From positions 20,003 through 84,002 of the forward strand of contig JAFKEE010000057.1 in the NCBI GenBank assembly GCA_017307505.1: a stretch of 64,000 nucleotides of DNA, read 5' to 3'. The DNA comes from Acidobacteriota bacterium (GTDB taxonomy: Bacteria; Acidobacteriota; Terriglobia; Bryobacterales; Bryobacteraceae). The notes beneath the pieces are model-generated. The model did not search any database. It was not told the origin of the DNA and worked only from the letters and a program-made list of their open reading frames with translations. Of this stretch, positions 47,877-57,430 are shown one piece after another. A program made the translations under genes and the position numbers. How positions within the stretch are numbered: position 1 is the stretch's first letter; each line of letters opens with the position of its first letter.

Positions 47877-50800
47877 TCAACCCAGGGGTTCGAGATCAGT
47901 TCCAGGCCCTCACCCGACATCCGGCCTTTCAGGAGCTGGTGCGGCGGCTGGCGCACGAGCCGACGACGCGGTCGATGCTGGGCGGACTCACGCCTACCGC
48001 CAAGGCCCTCTACCTGACGCTGCTCTGGGAGAACCTGGAGCAGCCGATCCTGGTGGTGACGGATACGAACCGGACTGCCGAGGTGCTGCAGGAGCTGCTG
48101 GAGACCTTCCACGGGCTGCTGCTGGCGGGCCGGGGGGCTCCGCCGCCGGTGCATATTCCCGCTTTGGATGTGCTGCCGGGGCAGGGCCTGTCGCCGCATA
48201 CGGAGATCAAGGCCCAGCGGGCGGTGGGTTTGTTCCGTCTGGCGTCGGGGAAATGTTCGATCGCCGTCACTCCGGTCGCGTCGGCGCTGCTGCGGACCGA
48301 AGGGGCGGCGGCTTACCGGCAACTGGCATTGACACTGCGCCAGGCAGACGAGATTGCCATGGATGACCTGGCCGCGCATCTCGACTCGATCGGCTATGAG
48401 AAGCGCGAGCCGGTGGAGATGGAGGGCGAGTACTCGATCCGGGGCGGGATCTTCGATGTCTTCCCGGCCGAGGCGCACCGGCCGATCCGCATTGAGTTCT
48501 TTGGGGATACGGTGGAGAGCCTGCGGCGATTCGATCCCGAGACGCAGCGCAGTGTCCTGAAGGTAGAAGAAGTGACGCTGCTGCCGATGGAGGAAACACC
48601 GCGGACGCGCGACTTCCTGCGGCGGCTGGCGGAGCTGATGCAGGCCGAGGATGTAGTGCCGGGCGAGACGTTTCCGGGTTGGGAGTTCGCGGCTCCGCTG
48701 CTGCGGCCGCGGAACGACTCGATTGAAAACCTGATCGAGAAACCGATTCTGGTCTGGGATGAACCGGAAGGGCTGAAGGTTGCGGCGGAGCGGTTGTGGA
48801 AGCGTCTGGAAGGGCTGGCCGAGCAGTCGCCGTGCCCACCGGAGCAGGTGTTCCGGCATTGGGGTGAGTTTCAGGCGCAACATCCCGACCGGCGCGAGAT
48901 CGAGTTGCGGAACCTGTCGCTGGAAGGCGAGACCCATGCGGGCGATGCTCCGCTAGAGATCCGCTCGCAGCCTGGGATGGCGTTCCGGAACAACATGCCA
49001 GCGGCGGTGAGCGAAGCGCGGTCGCTGGTGGAGCGGGGCTACCGGGTGGCGTTCTTTGCGGCGGCCCAGGGCGAGGTCGAGCGGCTGGCCGACATCCTGG
49101 GCGAGTATTCGCTGCCGTTCCAATTGGGCATGGAGCTGACCGGGTCGACGCCGCAGTATCTGGCCGATCGTGCCTACATGGCGATGCAGACGGCCAGCGT
49201 GTACCTGATCCAGGGCCAGGTGCGGCGGGGCGTGACACTGCCGGAAGCGCAGTTTGCGCTGATCGGCAGCGAAGATCTGTTCGAAGCGTCGGACTATGCG
49301 GCGCAACCGGCCCGGGCGCGGTCGCATGTAGCGCTGTTCACGCCGGAATCTCTGGACCTGAAGATCGGCGACTATGTGGTCCACGCGCAGCACGGCATCG
49401 GGCGGTTTACAGGGCTGCGACAGATTTCGGGCGGCGACACCATGGAAGATTTCATGGTGGTGGAGTATGCCGCGGAGTCGAAGCTGTATGTTCCGCTCAC
49501 GCGGCTGGACCTGATCCAGAAGTACCGCGGCGCGAACGAAGGCAAGCCGGCGCTGGACAAACTGGGCGGCGTCACCTGGGCGAAGACGAAGTCGCGGGTG
49601 AAGGCGAAGATGCGCGATATGGCGGAAGAGCTGCTGAAGCTCTACGCCGAGCGCAAGATGAGCGAGGGGTACGCGTTTTCGGCGGATTCAAACTGGCAGC
49701 GCGAGTTTGAAGACGCGTTTGAGTACTCGGCCACGCGGGACCAGCTGCAGGCGGTGACGGAGATCAAGCGGGACATGGAGAGTCCGCATCCGATGGACCG
49801 GCTGTTGTGCGGCGATGTGGGCTTCGGCAAGACGGAAGTGGCGATGCGGGCGGCGTTCAAGGCGCTGGGCGACGGGAAGCAGGTGGCGGTGCTGGCTCCG
49901 ACGACGGTGCTGGCGCTGCAGCATTTTGAGACCTTCCAGAAACGATTCCAGGCGTTCCCGGTGCGGATTGAGATGCTGAGCCGGTTCCGATCGCCGAAAG
50001 AGACGAAGGCCGTGCTGGCGGACCTGAAGGCCGGCAAAGTGGATGTCGTGGTGGGCACGCACAGGATCCTGTCGAAGGACCTGGAGTTCCCGGACCTGGG
50101 CCTGCTGGTGGTGGACGAAGAACAGCGCTTCGGTGTCGCTCACAAAGAGCGGTTGAAGCAGATGAAGAAGAGCGTGGACGTCCTCACCATGTCGGCCACG
50201 CCGATTCCACGCACCCTGCACATGTCGCTGCTGGGCCTGCGGGATATGAGCGTGATCGAGACGCCGCCCAAGGACCGCCTGGCTGTCCAGACGGTGGTGG
50301 CGAAGTACAACCCGGACCTCATCAAGACGGCGATCGAGCAGGAACTCCAGCGCGGCGGACAGGTCTACTTCGTCCACAACCGAGTGGATTCGATCTGGAC
50401 GAGGGCGGCCACAATTCAGGAACTGGTGCCGGGCGCGCGGGTCACGGTGGGTCACGGGCAGATGGGCGAGACCGAGCTCGAGAAGGTCCTGCTGAGCTTC
50501 ATGCACCGCGGCGCGGACGTGTTTGTCTGCACGACGATCGTCGAGAACGGCCTGGATATCCCGCTGGCCAACACGATCATCATCGAGAATGCTCAGAACT
50601 ACGGGTTGTCCGAGCTCTACCAGTTGCGCGGGCGTGTGGGCCGCAGCAACCGGCGAGCTTACGCCTACCTGATGGTGCCGACGGATGCGGACTTGACCGA
50701 GGTCGCCCGAAAGCGGCTGGCGGCGTTGAAGGAGTTCTCTGATCTGGGCGCGGGCTTCAAGATCGCCGCGCTGGATCTGGAACTGCGCGGGGCGGGGAAC

Positions 50801-51349
50801 CTGCTGGGTGGAGAGCAGCACGGACATCTGGCGGTGGTCGGGTATGAGACGTATGTGAAGCTGCTGGATGAGACCGCGAGGGAGCTGCGGGGCGAAACGG
50901 TGGCTCCGGAGGTGCACTCGTCGCTGAATCTTGGGTTGGATATCCGGATTCCCACCGATTACATTGCCGATGAGCAGCAACGGTTGAAGGCGTATAAGCG
51001 GATTGCGGATGCGGGCGATCCGGAGAAGGCGGTGGCGCTGCTGCAGGAGCTGGAAGACCGGTATGGAGCGGCGCCGGAGAGTGTGCGGCACCTGGTGGAG
51101 TTCTCGCAATTGAAGACGATGGCGGCGCGGTGTGGCATCGAGGCGATCGACCGGCGGGGCGGCGGCGTGAACATCAAGTTCCATCCCGGGTCGGCTGTGG
51201 ATCCGCATGCGCTGATGCGGCTGGTGAGCGAGACGGCCGGGGCACAGTTCACGCCGGCGGGGATCCTGAGAGTGCCTCTGGATCCGGCGGCGGCGCCGGG
51301 CGCACTGCTGGTCCAGCTGCGGTCGCAGATTGCCGGGCTTGCGGGGTAG
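47873..51349 (+). CDS. mfd: Transcription-repair coupling factor
   Basis: 1158 residues, family length. UvrB-like N-terminal part (residues 1-340), RNA-polymerase-interacting CarD-like domain beginning near residue 500 (KIGDYVVHAQHGIGRFTGL), translocase with Walker A GDVGFGKTEVAMRA near 647, DEEQRFG near 747 and SATPIPRT, and RGRVGRSNRRAYAYL motif VI; TRCF C-terminal domain (about 1000-1110). It removes stalled RNA polymerase and recruits UvrA. GTG 47873 overlaps the rfaE2 stop; an earlier in-frame start would lie inside rfaE2 and is rejected. Confidence 0.96.
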   Translation: MINPGVRDQFQALTRHPAFQELVRRLAHEPTTRSMLGGLTPTAKALYLTLLWENLEQPILVVTDTNRTAEVLQELLETFHGLLLAGRGAPPPVHIPALDVLPGQGLSPHTEIKAQRAVGLFRLASGKCSIAVTPVASALLRTEGAAAYRQLALTLRQADEIAMDDLAAHLDSIGYEKREPVEMEGEYSIRGGIFDVFPAEAHRPIRIEFFGDTVESLRRFDPETQRSVLKVEEVTLLPMEETPRTRDFLRRLAELMQAEDVVPGETFPGWEFAAPLLRPRNDSIENLIEKPILVWDEPEGLKVAAERLWKRLEGLAEQSPCPPEQVFRHWGEFQAQHPDRREIELRNLSLEGETHAGDAPLEIRSQPGMAFRNNMPAAVSEARSLVERGYRVAFFAAAQGEVERLADILGEYSLPFQLGMELTGSTPQYLADRAYMAMQTASVYLIQGQVRRGVTLPEAQFALIGSEDLFEASDYAAQPARARSHVALFTPESLDLKIGDYVVHAQHGIGRFTGLRQISGGDTMEDFMVVEYAAESKLYVPLTRLDLIQKYRGANEGKPALDKLGGVTWAKTKSRVKAKMRDMAEELLKLYAERKMSEGYAFSADSNWQREFEDAFEYSATRDQLQAVTEIKRDMESPHPMDRLLCGDVGFGKTEVAMRAAFKALGDGKQVAVLAPTTVLALQHFETFQKRFQAFPVRIEMLSRFRSPKETKAVLADLKAGKVDVVVGTHRILSKDLEFPDLGLLVVDEEQRFGVAHKERLKQMKKSVDVLTMSATPIPRTLHMSLLGLRDMSVIETPPKDRLAVQTVVAKYNPDLIKTAIEQELQRGGQVYFVHNRVDSIWTRAATIQELVPGARVTVGHGQMGETELEKVLLSFMHRGADVFVCTTIVENGLDIPLANTIIIENAQNYGLSELYQLRGRVGRSNRRAYAYLMVPTDADLTEVARKRLAALKEFSDLGAGFKIAALDLELRGAGNLLGGEQHGHLAVVGYETYVKLLDETARELRGETVAPEVHSSLNLGLDIRIPTDYIADEQQRLKAYKRIADAGDPEKAVALLQELEDRYGAAPESVRHLVEFSQLKTMAARCGIEAIDRRGGGVNIKFHPGSAVDPHALMRLVSETAGAQFTPAGILRVPLDPAAAPGALLVQLRSQIAGLAG

Positions 51350-51418
51350 CGGAGACGGCGGCCGTCACGTTCCCTGGAGGGCACTTCCCCGCGAAGAACG
51401 AGCGGTCCATGGAACTTT

Positions 51419-51451
51419 TCCCAAAAGATAGCGTCCATCTTTTCAGGGACT
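51419..51451 (+). terminator. Hairpin after mfd
   Basis: TTCCCAAAAGAT and ATCTTTTCAGGGA form an imperfect stem around AGCGTCC, 70 bp past the mfd stop. There is no U-tract, so the terminator role is uncertain. Confidence 0.4.
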
Positions 51452-51487
51452 CAGGCCGGACGAGACGGCGAGTCACCACGGATCTTG

Positions 51488-52018
51488 ATGTACATCAGTT
51501 TCACTTCCGGCTGGATGCTGACCGGGCTGCTGTTGGTGTGTGCCTTGTTGAACAGCTCCTGTGCCAGCCGTGCGCCGATGCCCAAGGATGCGGCCTGGGA
51601 TGCGGCTTCGGGCCGGTTTTCGTGGGCGAACGGTGAAATAGTATTGCCCGCGGGCTTCAGCTACCTGCCGGATTGGGGCACGGACACCTTTGTGGGCCGT
51701 TTCACCTCTCCAGATGGCCGGGTAGTAGTTTCGCACGACATAGGGACCTCGGCCAGTGTCTGGGCGGGACGGGAGAAGTCCACCACGTCGTTTCAGGAAT
51801 CGGTGGTGGACGGCGCCCGGGTCTGGGTAGGGAAACGGGAGTGGGCCGTCAAACTGGGTGGCCGGATTCTCCTGATCGCGGTGACCTTTCCGGATTCCGG
51901 CTGTGCGAGTTTCTATGTGGAGTCCTCCGAACCGGAAGACGGCAAGGTGATTGAGGGGATCGCACGCAGTTTCCATCCGCGCCAGGGGGGCGCCAAGTGC
52001 GCCAAGCCGGGTCAGTGA
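51488..52018 (+). CDS. Lipoprotein of unknown function
   Basis: 176 residues. The signal WMLTGLLLVCALLNSSC has a lipobox (LNSSC). The mature part of about 150 residues is beta-rich (GRFSWANGEIVLPAGFSYLP; DTFVGRFTSPDGRVVVSHDI; VVDGARVWVGKREWAVKLGG; ILLIAVTFPDSGCASFYVES) and has no recognised catalytic motif. ATG 51488 or the TTG just before may be the start. It appears monocistronic. Confidence 0.7.
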   Translation: MYISFTSGWMLTGLLLVCALLNSSCASRAPMPKDAAWDAASGRFSWANGEIVLPAGFSYLPDWGTDTFVGRFTSPDGRVVVSHDIGTSASVWAGREKSTTSFQESVVDGARVWVGKREWAVKLGGRILLIAVTFPDSGCASFYVESSEPEDGKVIEGIARSFHPRQGGAKCAKPGQ

Positions 52019-52340
52019 ACGCAGATAGGTCGTTGCGCCGCTTTGTGGCACTGGGTTCCGCGAGACGCAGGTTGATGTTGCAGAATGCCCAGCAGTGACC
52101 TCGAGAAAATAAATAAAAATTAATCCGCTATATAGCATTTAGACGTTTGACTGAGCCAAGAGGGCAGGGTGGGGCGTGTGGCCCGATAGACGCGCAGAAG
52201 GCTGCACTGAGGGCTCGCGCGGACACGATTAAAATTTCTACTAATTGAACTGCATTTTTCCGTCGATATCGTACTGTAAGTACTGATGCGACTTTCCCGC
52301 CCGGACTGTGCGGCTAAGTTGACCCTTAGAGGAGACGATA
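52019..52340 (+). other. Intergenic region upstream of the hybrid kinase
   Basis: 322 bp without a credible ORF. An AT-rich stretch at 52107-52145 (AAATAAATAAAAATTAATCC region) contrasts with the surrounding GC. Small palindromes CGATATCG (52264-52271) and GTAC-TGTAA-GTAC (52271-52283) lie nearer the gene. GAGGAGACG ends a few nt before TTG 52341 and fixes that start. No terminator or promoter can be assigned confidently. Confidence 0.4.
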
Positions 52341-55300
52341 TTGGCGCGCGGGTCCCGGCTCAGGGAGATCATCCTCATCGCGGCACTGCTGGCGCCCCTG
52401 GCACAGGGGCAAAGGTACAGTTTCAAGACCTATGGCCAGGAAGAAGGGCTGAGCAACCTTGCGACGGAGTGTCTTTTCCAGGACCGGACGGGCTACCTGT
52501 GGGTGGGCACCCAGAATGGTTTGTTCCGCTATGATGGGGCCGTCTTTGCGCGCTTTGGGGAGTCTGAGGGGCTACCCAGTTCGACGGTAGATAGTATCGT
52601 CCAGACCCCGGATGGCGTGCTGTGGGTGGCCACATCGCACGGATTGGCGCGGCGTCGCGGAGCCCGGTTCGAAACCTTCGATTTCAAAGGCGCGGTGGAG
52701 AGTTCCGGTCGCTTCGGTCTGGCTACCGACGCAGCGGGCCGGCTGTATCTCACGACCAACGTGGGCCTGCTGATCTCCGAGCCACCACGGAACGGCGGGC
52801 TGCGAGCTTTCCGGCGGGTCGTCGGCCAGCCGGAGGGACGGGCCTACGGGGTACATGCCGGACGGGATGGAACCGCGTGGTTTGGGTGCGGTTCGGGCAT
52901 CTGCCGGGTGTCCGGAGGACGAACCGAGGTTTTCGGGCCCGCGGAAGGCGTCCCAGCGGACCGTTGGGACGCGGTTCTGGCCGATGCCGGGGGCACGGTC
53001 TGGATCAGAAGTTCCAAGCGTCTGCTGCTGAAAACAAAGCAATCGGCCGGGTTTGAGGCACCGCAGCAGAGCATCCCCTCGAACGGCGACTTCGCCACAC
53101 TGGCCTTGGGCCGCGATGGAGAGCTGTTTGTGCCGACGGACGACGGGGTCTGGGAGTTTGCGAACGGGCACTGGCGGGTGACGGGTCAGCAACAGGGATT
53201 GCCGGCCGCGGCGACCAGCGCGGTGCTGCAGGACCGGGAAGGATCGCTCTGGATTGGACTGTGGGGCACGGGCCTGTCGCGATGGGTGGGCCGCAACGTA
53301 TGGGAGGGTTGGACCCGCGGGGAAGGGTTGAGCGGCGAACACGTCTGGAAAATGGCTCGGGACCGGCAGGGGCACATGTGGGTGGCCACGGACAACGGGC
53401 TGAACCAGATGCGGGTGGATGAGCGCACGGGTCGGATGAGCTGGCGACTGTGGTCCGAGGCGAATGGACTGGCCGGCAACAAGACGAGAGCCGTGGTGTT
53501 GGGGCCGGACGGCGCGCTCTGGGCCGGCAGTTCGCCAGGTGGGATTTCGCGCGTGGACCCATTGTCCGGTGAGGTGCGCACGTATGCCTTACCGCACATA
53601 CCGGGCAGCGACCGTATCTGGACGCTCAACTTCGACCGGGCGGGGACCCTTTGGGTGGCGACGCGAGCGGGCCTGTTCTTCGCAAAACCGTCCGGAGGGC
53701 AGGCTCGGTTCGAGAAGCAGGAACTGCCGAACGGGGATGCCGGCGAGACCGTCTCGGCGGTGTTGGAGGACAGCCAGGGCCGGTTCTGGGCGGCCGGGAC
53801 GAGAGGTCTTGCCCGGCGGGAGAACGGGGTCTGGAAAAGATTCACCAGAGAGCATGGGCTGCCCAGCAGCGCGGCCGGATTTCTGGCCGAGGGGCCCGAC
53901 GGAAGCATCTGGGTGGGCTACCGCGACAGGAGCGGCGTCTCGCGGGTGAAGGTGGATGGCGATCAGCTGGCGGTTGAGACGTTTACGCGGCAGTCCGGGC
54001 TGCATTCCGAACAGGCGATTTTTGTGAAGGCGGACCGGCGCGGTTGGATCTGGTTCGGCACCGACCAGGGGGTAGACGTCCGGATCGGCAGACAGTGGCA
54101 TCACTTCGGGCGGCAGGACGGGCTGATCTGGGACGACTGCAACACCGATGCGTTCTTTGAGGACGCGGACGGCAGCGTCTGGATCGGGACCAGCCGGGGG
54201 CTGGCGCATTACCGGGTTCCCGTGACCCGGCCGGAACCGGACGGGCCGCGTGTGGAGTTCACGCGCTTTCAACTGGGTGACCGCACGCCCGACCTGGAGC
54301 AGGCCATTGAGGAGCCCTACAGGAATCGCACGCTGGCGGCGCAACTCTCCGTGCTTACGTTTCTGGCCGAAGGCGATGTGATGTGCCGGTTCCGGCTGGT
54401 GGGCCTGGACGACGATTGGCTGGAGACGAAGCAGCGGGAAGTGCGGTTCCCGAATCTCCCGCCTGGCCGCTATGTGCTGGAGGCGACCGCGCGCAATGCG
54501 GCGGGCGTCTGGAGCCAGGAGCCGGCCCGGGTCCGCTTCACCATCCGGCCGCCCTGGTGGGGCACGTGGTGGTTCCGCGGTGCCATGGTTGCCGGCGTTC
54601 TGCTGCTGCTGGCCGGTGTGATTCTGTGGAGGACACGGCGGCTGAGCAGCCAAAGTGCGCAATTGGAGGAGGCGGTCAAGGAGCGGACGCGGCAACTGCG
54701 CATCGAGCAGGAGCGCATCGTGGGCCAGAATGCCGAGATTGAGCGGCTACTGGAGGAGGCCCGGCAGGCGAACCAGCTGAAGGACGAATTCCTGGCGAAT
54801 ATGAGCCATGAGATCAGGACGCCGATGCACGGCATCCTCGGGATGCTCAATGTGGCCCTGGACCAGTCTGTGAACACGCAGCAGCACGAATCGCTCGAGC
54901 TGGTGAAGTCCTGCGCGCAATCGCTGCTGCACATCCTCAACGACATCCTGGATTTCTCGAAGATCGAGGCAGGCAAGCTGGAGATCGCGGCCGCGCCGTT
55001 CCAACTCAGGGAGATGCTGGACGCGGCATGCTCGACCTTCCTTGCCGGGGCCAGGGAACGGGGGATCCGGCTGGCGTGCGAGATTGAGCCCGGCGTGCCC
55101 GACTGGCTGGAGTGCGACGCGCGCCGGATCCGGCAGGTGCTGTTGAACCTGGTGGGCAATGCGCTGAAGTTCACGCACGAGGGGGAAGTTCGGGTGCGGG
55201 CCAGTTTCCGCGACCTGGGCGGCGATGCAGCCGAATTGCACTTTGCGGTGTGCGATACAGGGATCGGCATCCCCGAAACCGCGCGCAGCCTGATCTTCGA

Positions 55301-55940
55301 GGCCTTCCGGCAGGCCGATGGCACGACTTCGCGGAACTACGGCGGCACTGGACTGGGGTTGACCATCTCGACGCGGCTGGTTCATCTGATGGGCGGCAGC
55401 ATCAGCGTCGAGAGCGAAGTGGGGCAGGGCAGTACATTCCGGTTCTGGGTGCGGGCACGGAGGGTTGCCGCGCCTCAGAAGGGCGATTCCCAGTTGGGCC
55501 ACCACCTGCGGCCTGAGGCGAAATTGCAGCCGCTGCGCATCCTGCTGGCCGAGGACAACCTGGTGAATCAGCGGGTGGCGACGGCGCTGTTGACCAAACG
55601 CGGCCATCTTGTGGAAGTGGTGGGCAACGGGCGGCAGGCGGTGGAACGCTCGGAGGCGGAGCCCTTCGACCGGATCCTGATGGATCTGCAGATGCCGGAG
55701 ATGGACGGCTGGACCGCCACGCTGCTGATCCGCGAGCGGGAGCGAGTGACCGGCGGCCACGTGCCGATCATTGCGCTGACAGCCCACGCGATGAGCCATA
55801 TCCAGCAGCACTGCCTGGAGGTCGGGATGGACGCCGTGGTGGTGAAGCCGTTCGACCCGGTGCCCTTCTGCGCGGCGGTGGAGCAGGACTTGCCGAGGTC
55901 GCTCTCCGTGGATCATCCCCAATACGTGCCGAGCTCCTGA
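52341..55940 (+). CDS. Hybrid two-component system protein with regulator propeller, histidine kinase and receiver
   Basis: 1199 residues from TTG 52341. Signal peptide (IILIAALLAPLAQG), about 14 Reg_prop repeats (units such as GYLWVGTQNGLFRYDG and GTLWVATRAGLFF) forming two periplasmic seven-blade propellers, a Y_Y_Y domain (about 640-725), one transmembrane helix (VAGVLLLLAGVILW, about 750), HisKA with the phospho-acceptor in NMSHEIRTPMHG (His near 823), HATPase (LLNLVGNALKFTHEGEV; YGGTGLGLTIS), and a receiver (ILLAEDNLVNQR; phospho-acceptor Asp in ILMDLQMPEMDGW; KPF). HTCS proteins sense carbohydrate breakdown products in Bacteroidetes; here no DNA-binding domain is attached. Confidence 0.93.
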   Translation: MARGSRLREIILIAALLAPLAQGQRYSFKTYGQEEGLSNLATECLFQDRTGYLWVGTQNGLFRYDGAVFARFGESEGLPSSTVDSIVQTPDGVLWVATSHGLARRRGARFETFDFKGAVESSGRFGLATDAAGRLYLTTNVGLLISEPPRNGGLRAFRRVVGQPEGRAYGVHAGRDGTAWFGCGSGICRVSGGRTEVFGPAEGVPADRWDAVLADAGGTVWIRSSKRLLLKTKQSAGFEAPQQSIPSNGDFATLALGRDGELFVPTDDGVWEFANGHWRVTGQQQGLPAAATSAVLQDREGSLWIGLWGTGLSRWVGRNVWEGWTRGEGLSGEHVWKMARDRQGHMWVATDNGLNQMRVDERTGRMSWRLWSEANGLAGNKTRAVVLGPDGALWAGSSPGGISRVDPLSGEVRTYALPHIPGSDRIWTLNFDRAGTLWVATRAGLFFAKPSGGQARFEKQELPNGDAGETVSAVLEDSQGRFWAAGTRGLARRENGVWKRFTREHGLPSSAAGFLAEGPDGSIWVGYRDRSGVSRVKVDGDQLAVETFTRQSGLHSEQAIFVKADRRGWIWFGTDQGVDVRIGRQWHHFGRQDGLIWDDCNTDAFFEDADGSVWIGTSRGLAHYRVPVTRPEPDGPRVEFTRFQLGDRTPDLEQAIEEPYRNRTLAAQLSVLTFLAEGDVMCRFRLVGLDDDWLETKQREVRFPNLPPGRYVLEATARNAAGVWSQEPARVRFTIRPPWWGTWWFRGAMVAGVLLLLAGVILWRTRRLSSQSAQLEEAVKERTRQLRIEQERIVGQNAEIERLLEEARQANQLKDEFLANMSHEIRTPMHGILGMLNVALDQSVNTQQHESLELVKSCAQSLLHILNDILDFSKIEAGKLEIAAAPFQLREMLDAACSTFLAGARERGIRLACEIEPGVPDWLECDARRIRQVLLNLVGNALKFTHEGEVRVRASFRDLGGDAAELHFAVCDTGIGIPETARSLIFEAFRQADGTTSRNYGGTGLGLTISTRLVHLMGGSISVESEVGQGSTFRFWVRARRVAAPQKGDSQLGHHLRPEAKLQPLRILLAEDNLVNQRVATALLTKRGHLVEVVGNGRQAVERSEAEPFDRILMDLQMPEMDGWTATLLIRERERVTGGHVPIIALTAHAMSHIQQHCLEVGMDAVVVKPFDPVPFCAAVEQDLPRSLSVDHPQYVPSS

Positions 55941-56086
55941 GCGGAACCGGCGGCTCCGGTCCTGCAAAACAGAACTCCTCTATCCCTCGAATCCCGTGAT
56001 GAGCGCGGTTCTCTGCTTGTGCGGAAGCGCTGTTTGATTGGACAATCGAGCAAGGTTCCGGACCAGAGGTCCGATCGGAGGGCTGG

Positions 56087-57391
56087 ATGAGCGGGCTTGG
56101 ACTTGGCCGATGTGTGCTTTGGGTTACGCTGGCAGCGCTGATACCGGCGCCTTCCGCCCAGGCGTATTCCGTGCTGGCGCACGAAGCGATCATCGACTCC
56201 GCCTGGGATCTCTCGATCAAAGGGCTGCTGTTGAAGAAGTATCCCGGCGCCACGCCGGAGCAACTGAAGGAAGCCCATGCCTACGCCTACGGCGGCAGCA
56301 TCCTGCAGGACATGGGGTACTACCCGTTTGGGTCCAGGCTGTTCACAGACCTGCTGCACTACGTCCGCAGCGGCGATTTCATCGTCAACCTGATCCGTGA
56401 TGCGGAGAACCTGAACGAATATGCGTTCGCGCTGGGCGCATTGTCCCACTATGCTTCCGACAATGACGGCCACCGCCTGGCTACGAACGTCGCCATCCCG
56501 ATGCTGTATCCGAAACTGCGGTTGCGATTTGGGAACCGGGTGACGTTTGCCGATAACGCGATGTCGCATGTAAAGACGGAACTGGCCTTCGACGTCCTGC
56601 AGGTGGCCCAGGGGCACTACGCTCCGGACAGCTACCACGCGTTCATTGGATTCGAGGTGGCCCGGCCCGTGCTGGAGCGCGCCTTTTTCGATACGTATGG
56701 ACTGAAGCTGGGCGACTTGTTTGCCAGCACCGGCCTCGCCATCGGCTCCTTCCGATTCGCGGTGAGTTCGACTATTCCGTCGATGACGAAGGTGGCGTGG
56801 GAGCTCAAGAAAGACGAGATTGTCAGGGGCGCCCCAGGCACAACGCGCCGGAAGTTCCTGTACAACCTGTCGCGCGCGAGCTACCACAGGGAATGGGGCA
56901 GGGAATACCAGCGGCCTGGCCTTGGGGCGAGGATCCTGGCCTTTTTCTTCAGGATCCTGCCGCGGCTGGGCCGGGCTCGCGCGCTTGGCTTCAGGACGCC
57001 TACACCGGAAGTGGAGAAGTTGTTCATGGCGAGCTTCAACGCCACGCTGGAACGCTACAAAGCGCTGCTGGCGGCGGTGGACGCAGGCCGATTGACGCTG
57101 CCGAATGAGAACTTTGACGTCGGCGAACCGACGAAGGCCGGCGGGTATACGCTTTGCGATCAGGCCTATGCCCAGCTGCTTCGCAAGCTGGACGGCCATT
57201 ATGCCGAGATGACGCCCAGGCTGCGACAAGACGTGCTGGCGTTCTATGGTGATCTGCGCGCACCCATCGCGACGAAGGCGGATGGCGCGCGGTGGGCTGA
57301 GGTGTTAAAGGCGGTGGAAGAGCTGAGGTCGCTGGAGCAGGGACTGTCAGGCGCTCCGGCGGCGCCGCCGGCCTCGCACAACGAGGATTGA
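56087..57391 (+). CDS. Exported zinc-dependent phospholipase C-like protein
   Basis: 434 residues with a signal peptide ending PAPSAQA. YSVLAHEAIIDSAWD at the mature N-terminus, an AHAYAYGGSILQDMGYYPFGS segment, and FALGALSHYASDNDGHRLAT resemble the zinc-dependent phospholipase C (nuclease P1-like) helical fold, with His and Asp ligands placed as in that family. The C-terminal half (about 240-430) is longer than usual and of unknown fold. GGAGGG upstream supports ATG 56087. It may act on phospholipids or be a non-enzymatic relative. Confidence 0.75.
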   Translation: MSGLGLGRCVLWVTLAALIPAPSAQAYSVLAHEAIIDSAWDLSIKGLLLKKYPGATPEQLKEAHAYAYGGSILQDMGYYPFGSRLFTDLLHYVRSGDFIVNLIRDAENLNEYAFALGALSHYASDNDGHRLATNVAIPMLYPKLRLRFGNRVTFADNAMSHVKTELAFDVLQVAQGHYAPDSYHAFIGFEVARPVLERAFFDTYGLKLGDLFASTGLAIGSFRFAVSSTIPSMTKVAWELKKDEIVRGAPGTTRRKFLYNLSRASYHREWGREYQRPGLGARILAFFFRILPRLGRARALGFRTPTPEVEKLFMASFNATLERYKALLAAVDAGRLTLPNENFDVGEPTKAGGYTLCDQAYAQLLRKLDGHYAEMTPRLRQDVLAFYGDLRAPIATKADGARWAEVLKAVEELRSLEQGLSGAPAAPPASHNED

Positions 57392-57430
57392 CGGCGAGAG
57401 ATAGTCCCGCCGGCCACGCCTGGAAGCCGG

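Noticed and set aside
49688..51208. 506-codon minus-strand ORF inside mfd
   Set aside because: His/Arg/Gln/Leu-rich shadow of mfd; mfd is continuous and fully recognisable.
53589..55967. Two long minus-strand ORFs inside the hybrid kinase gene
   Set aside because: Shadows of a gene with clear kinase and receiver motifs.
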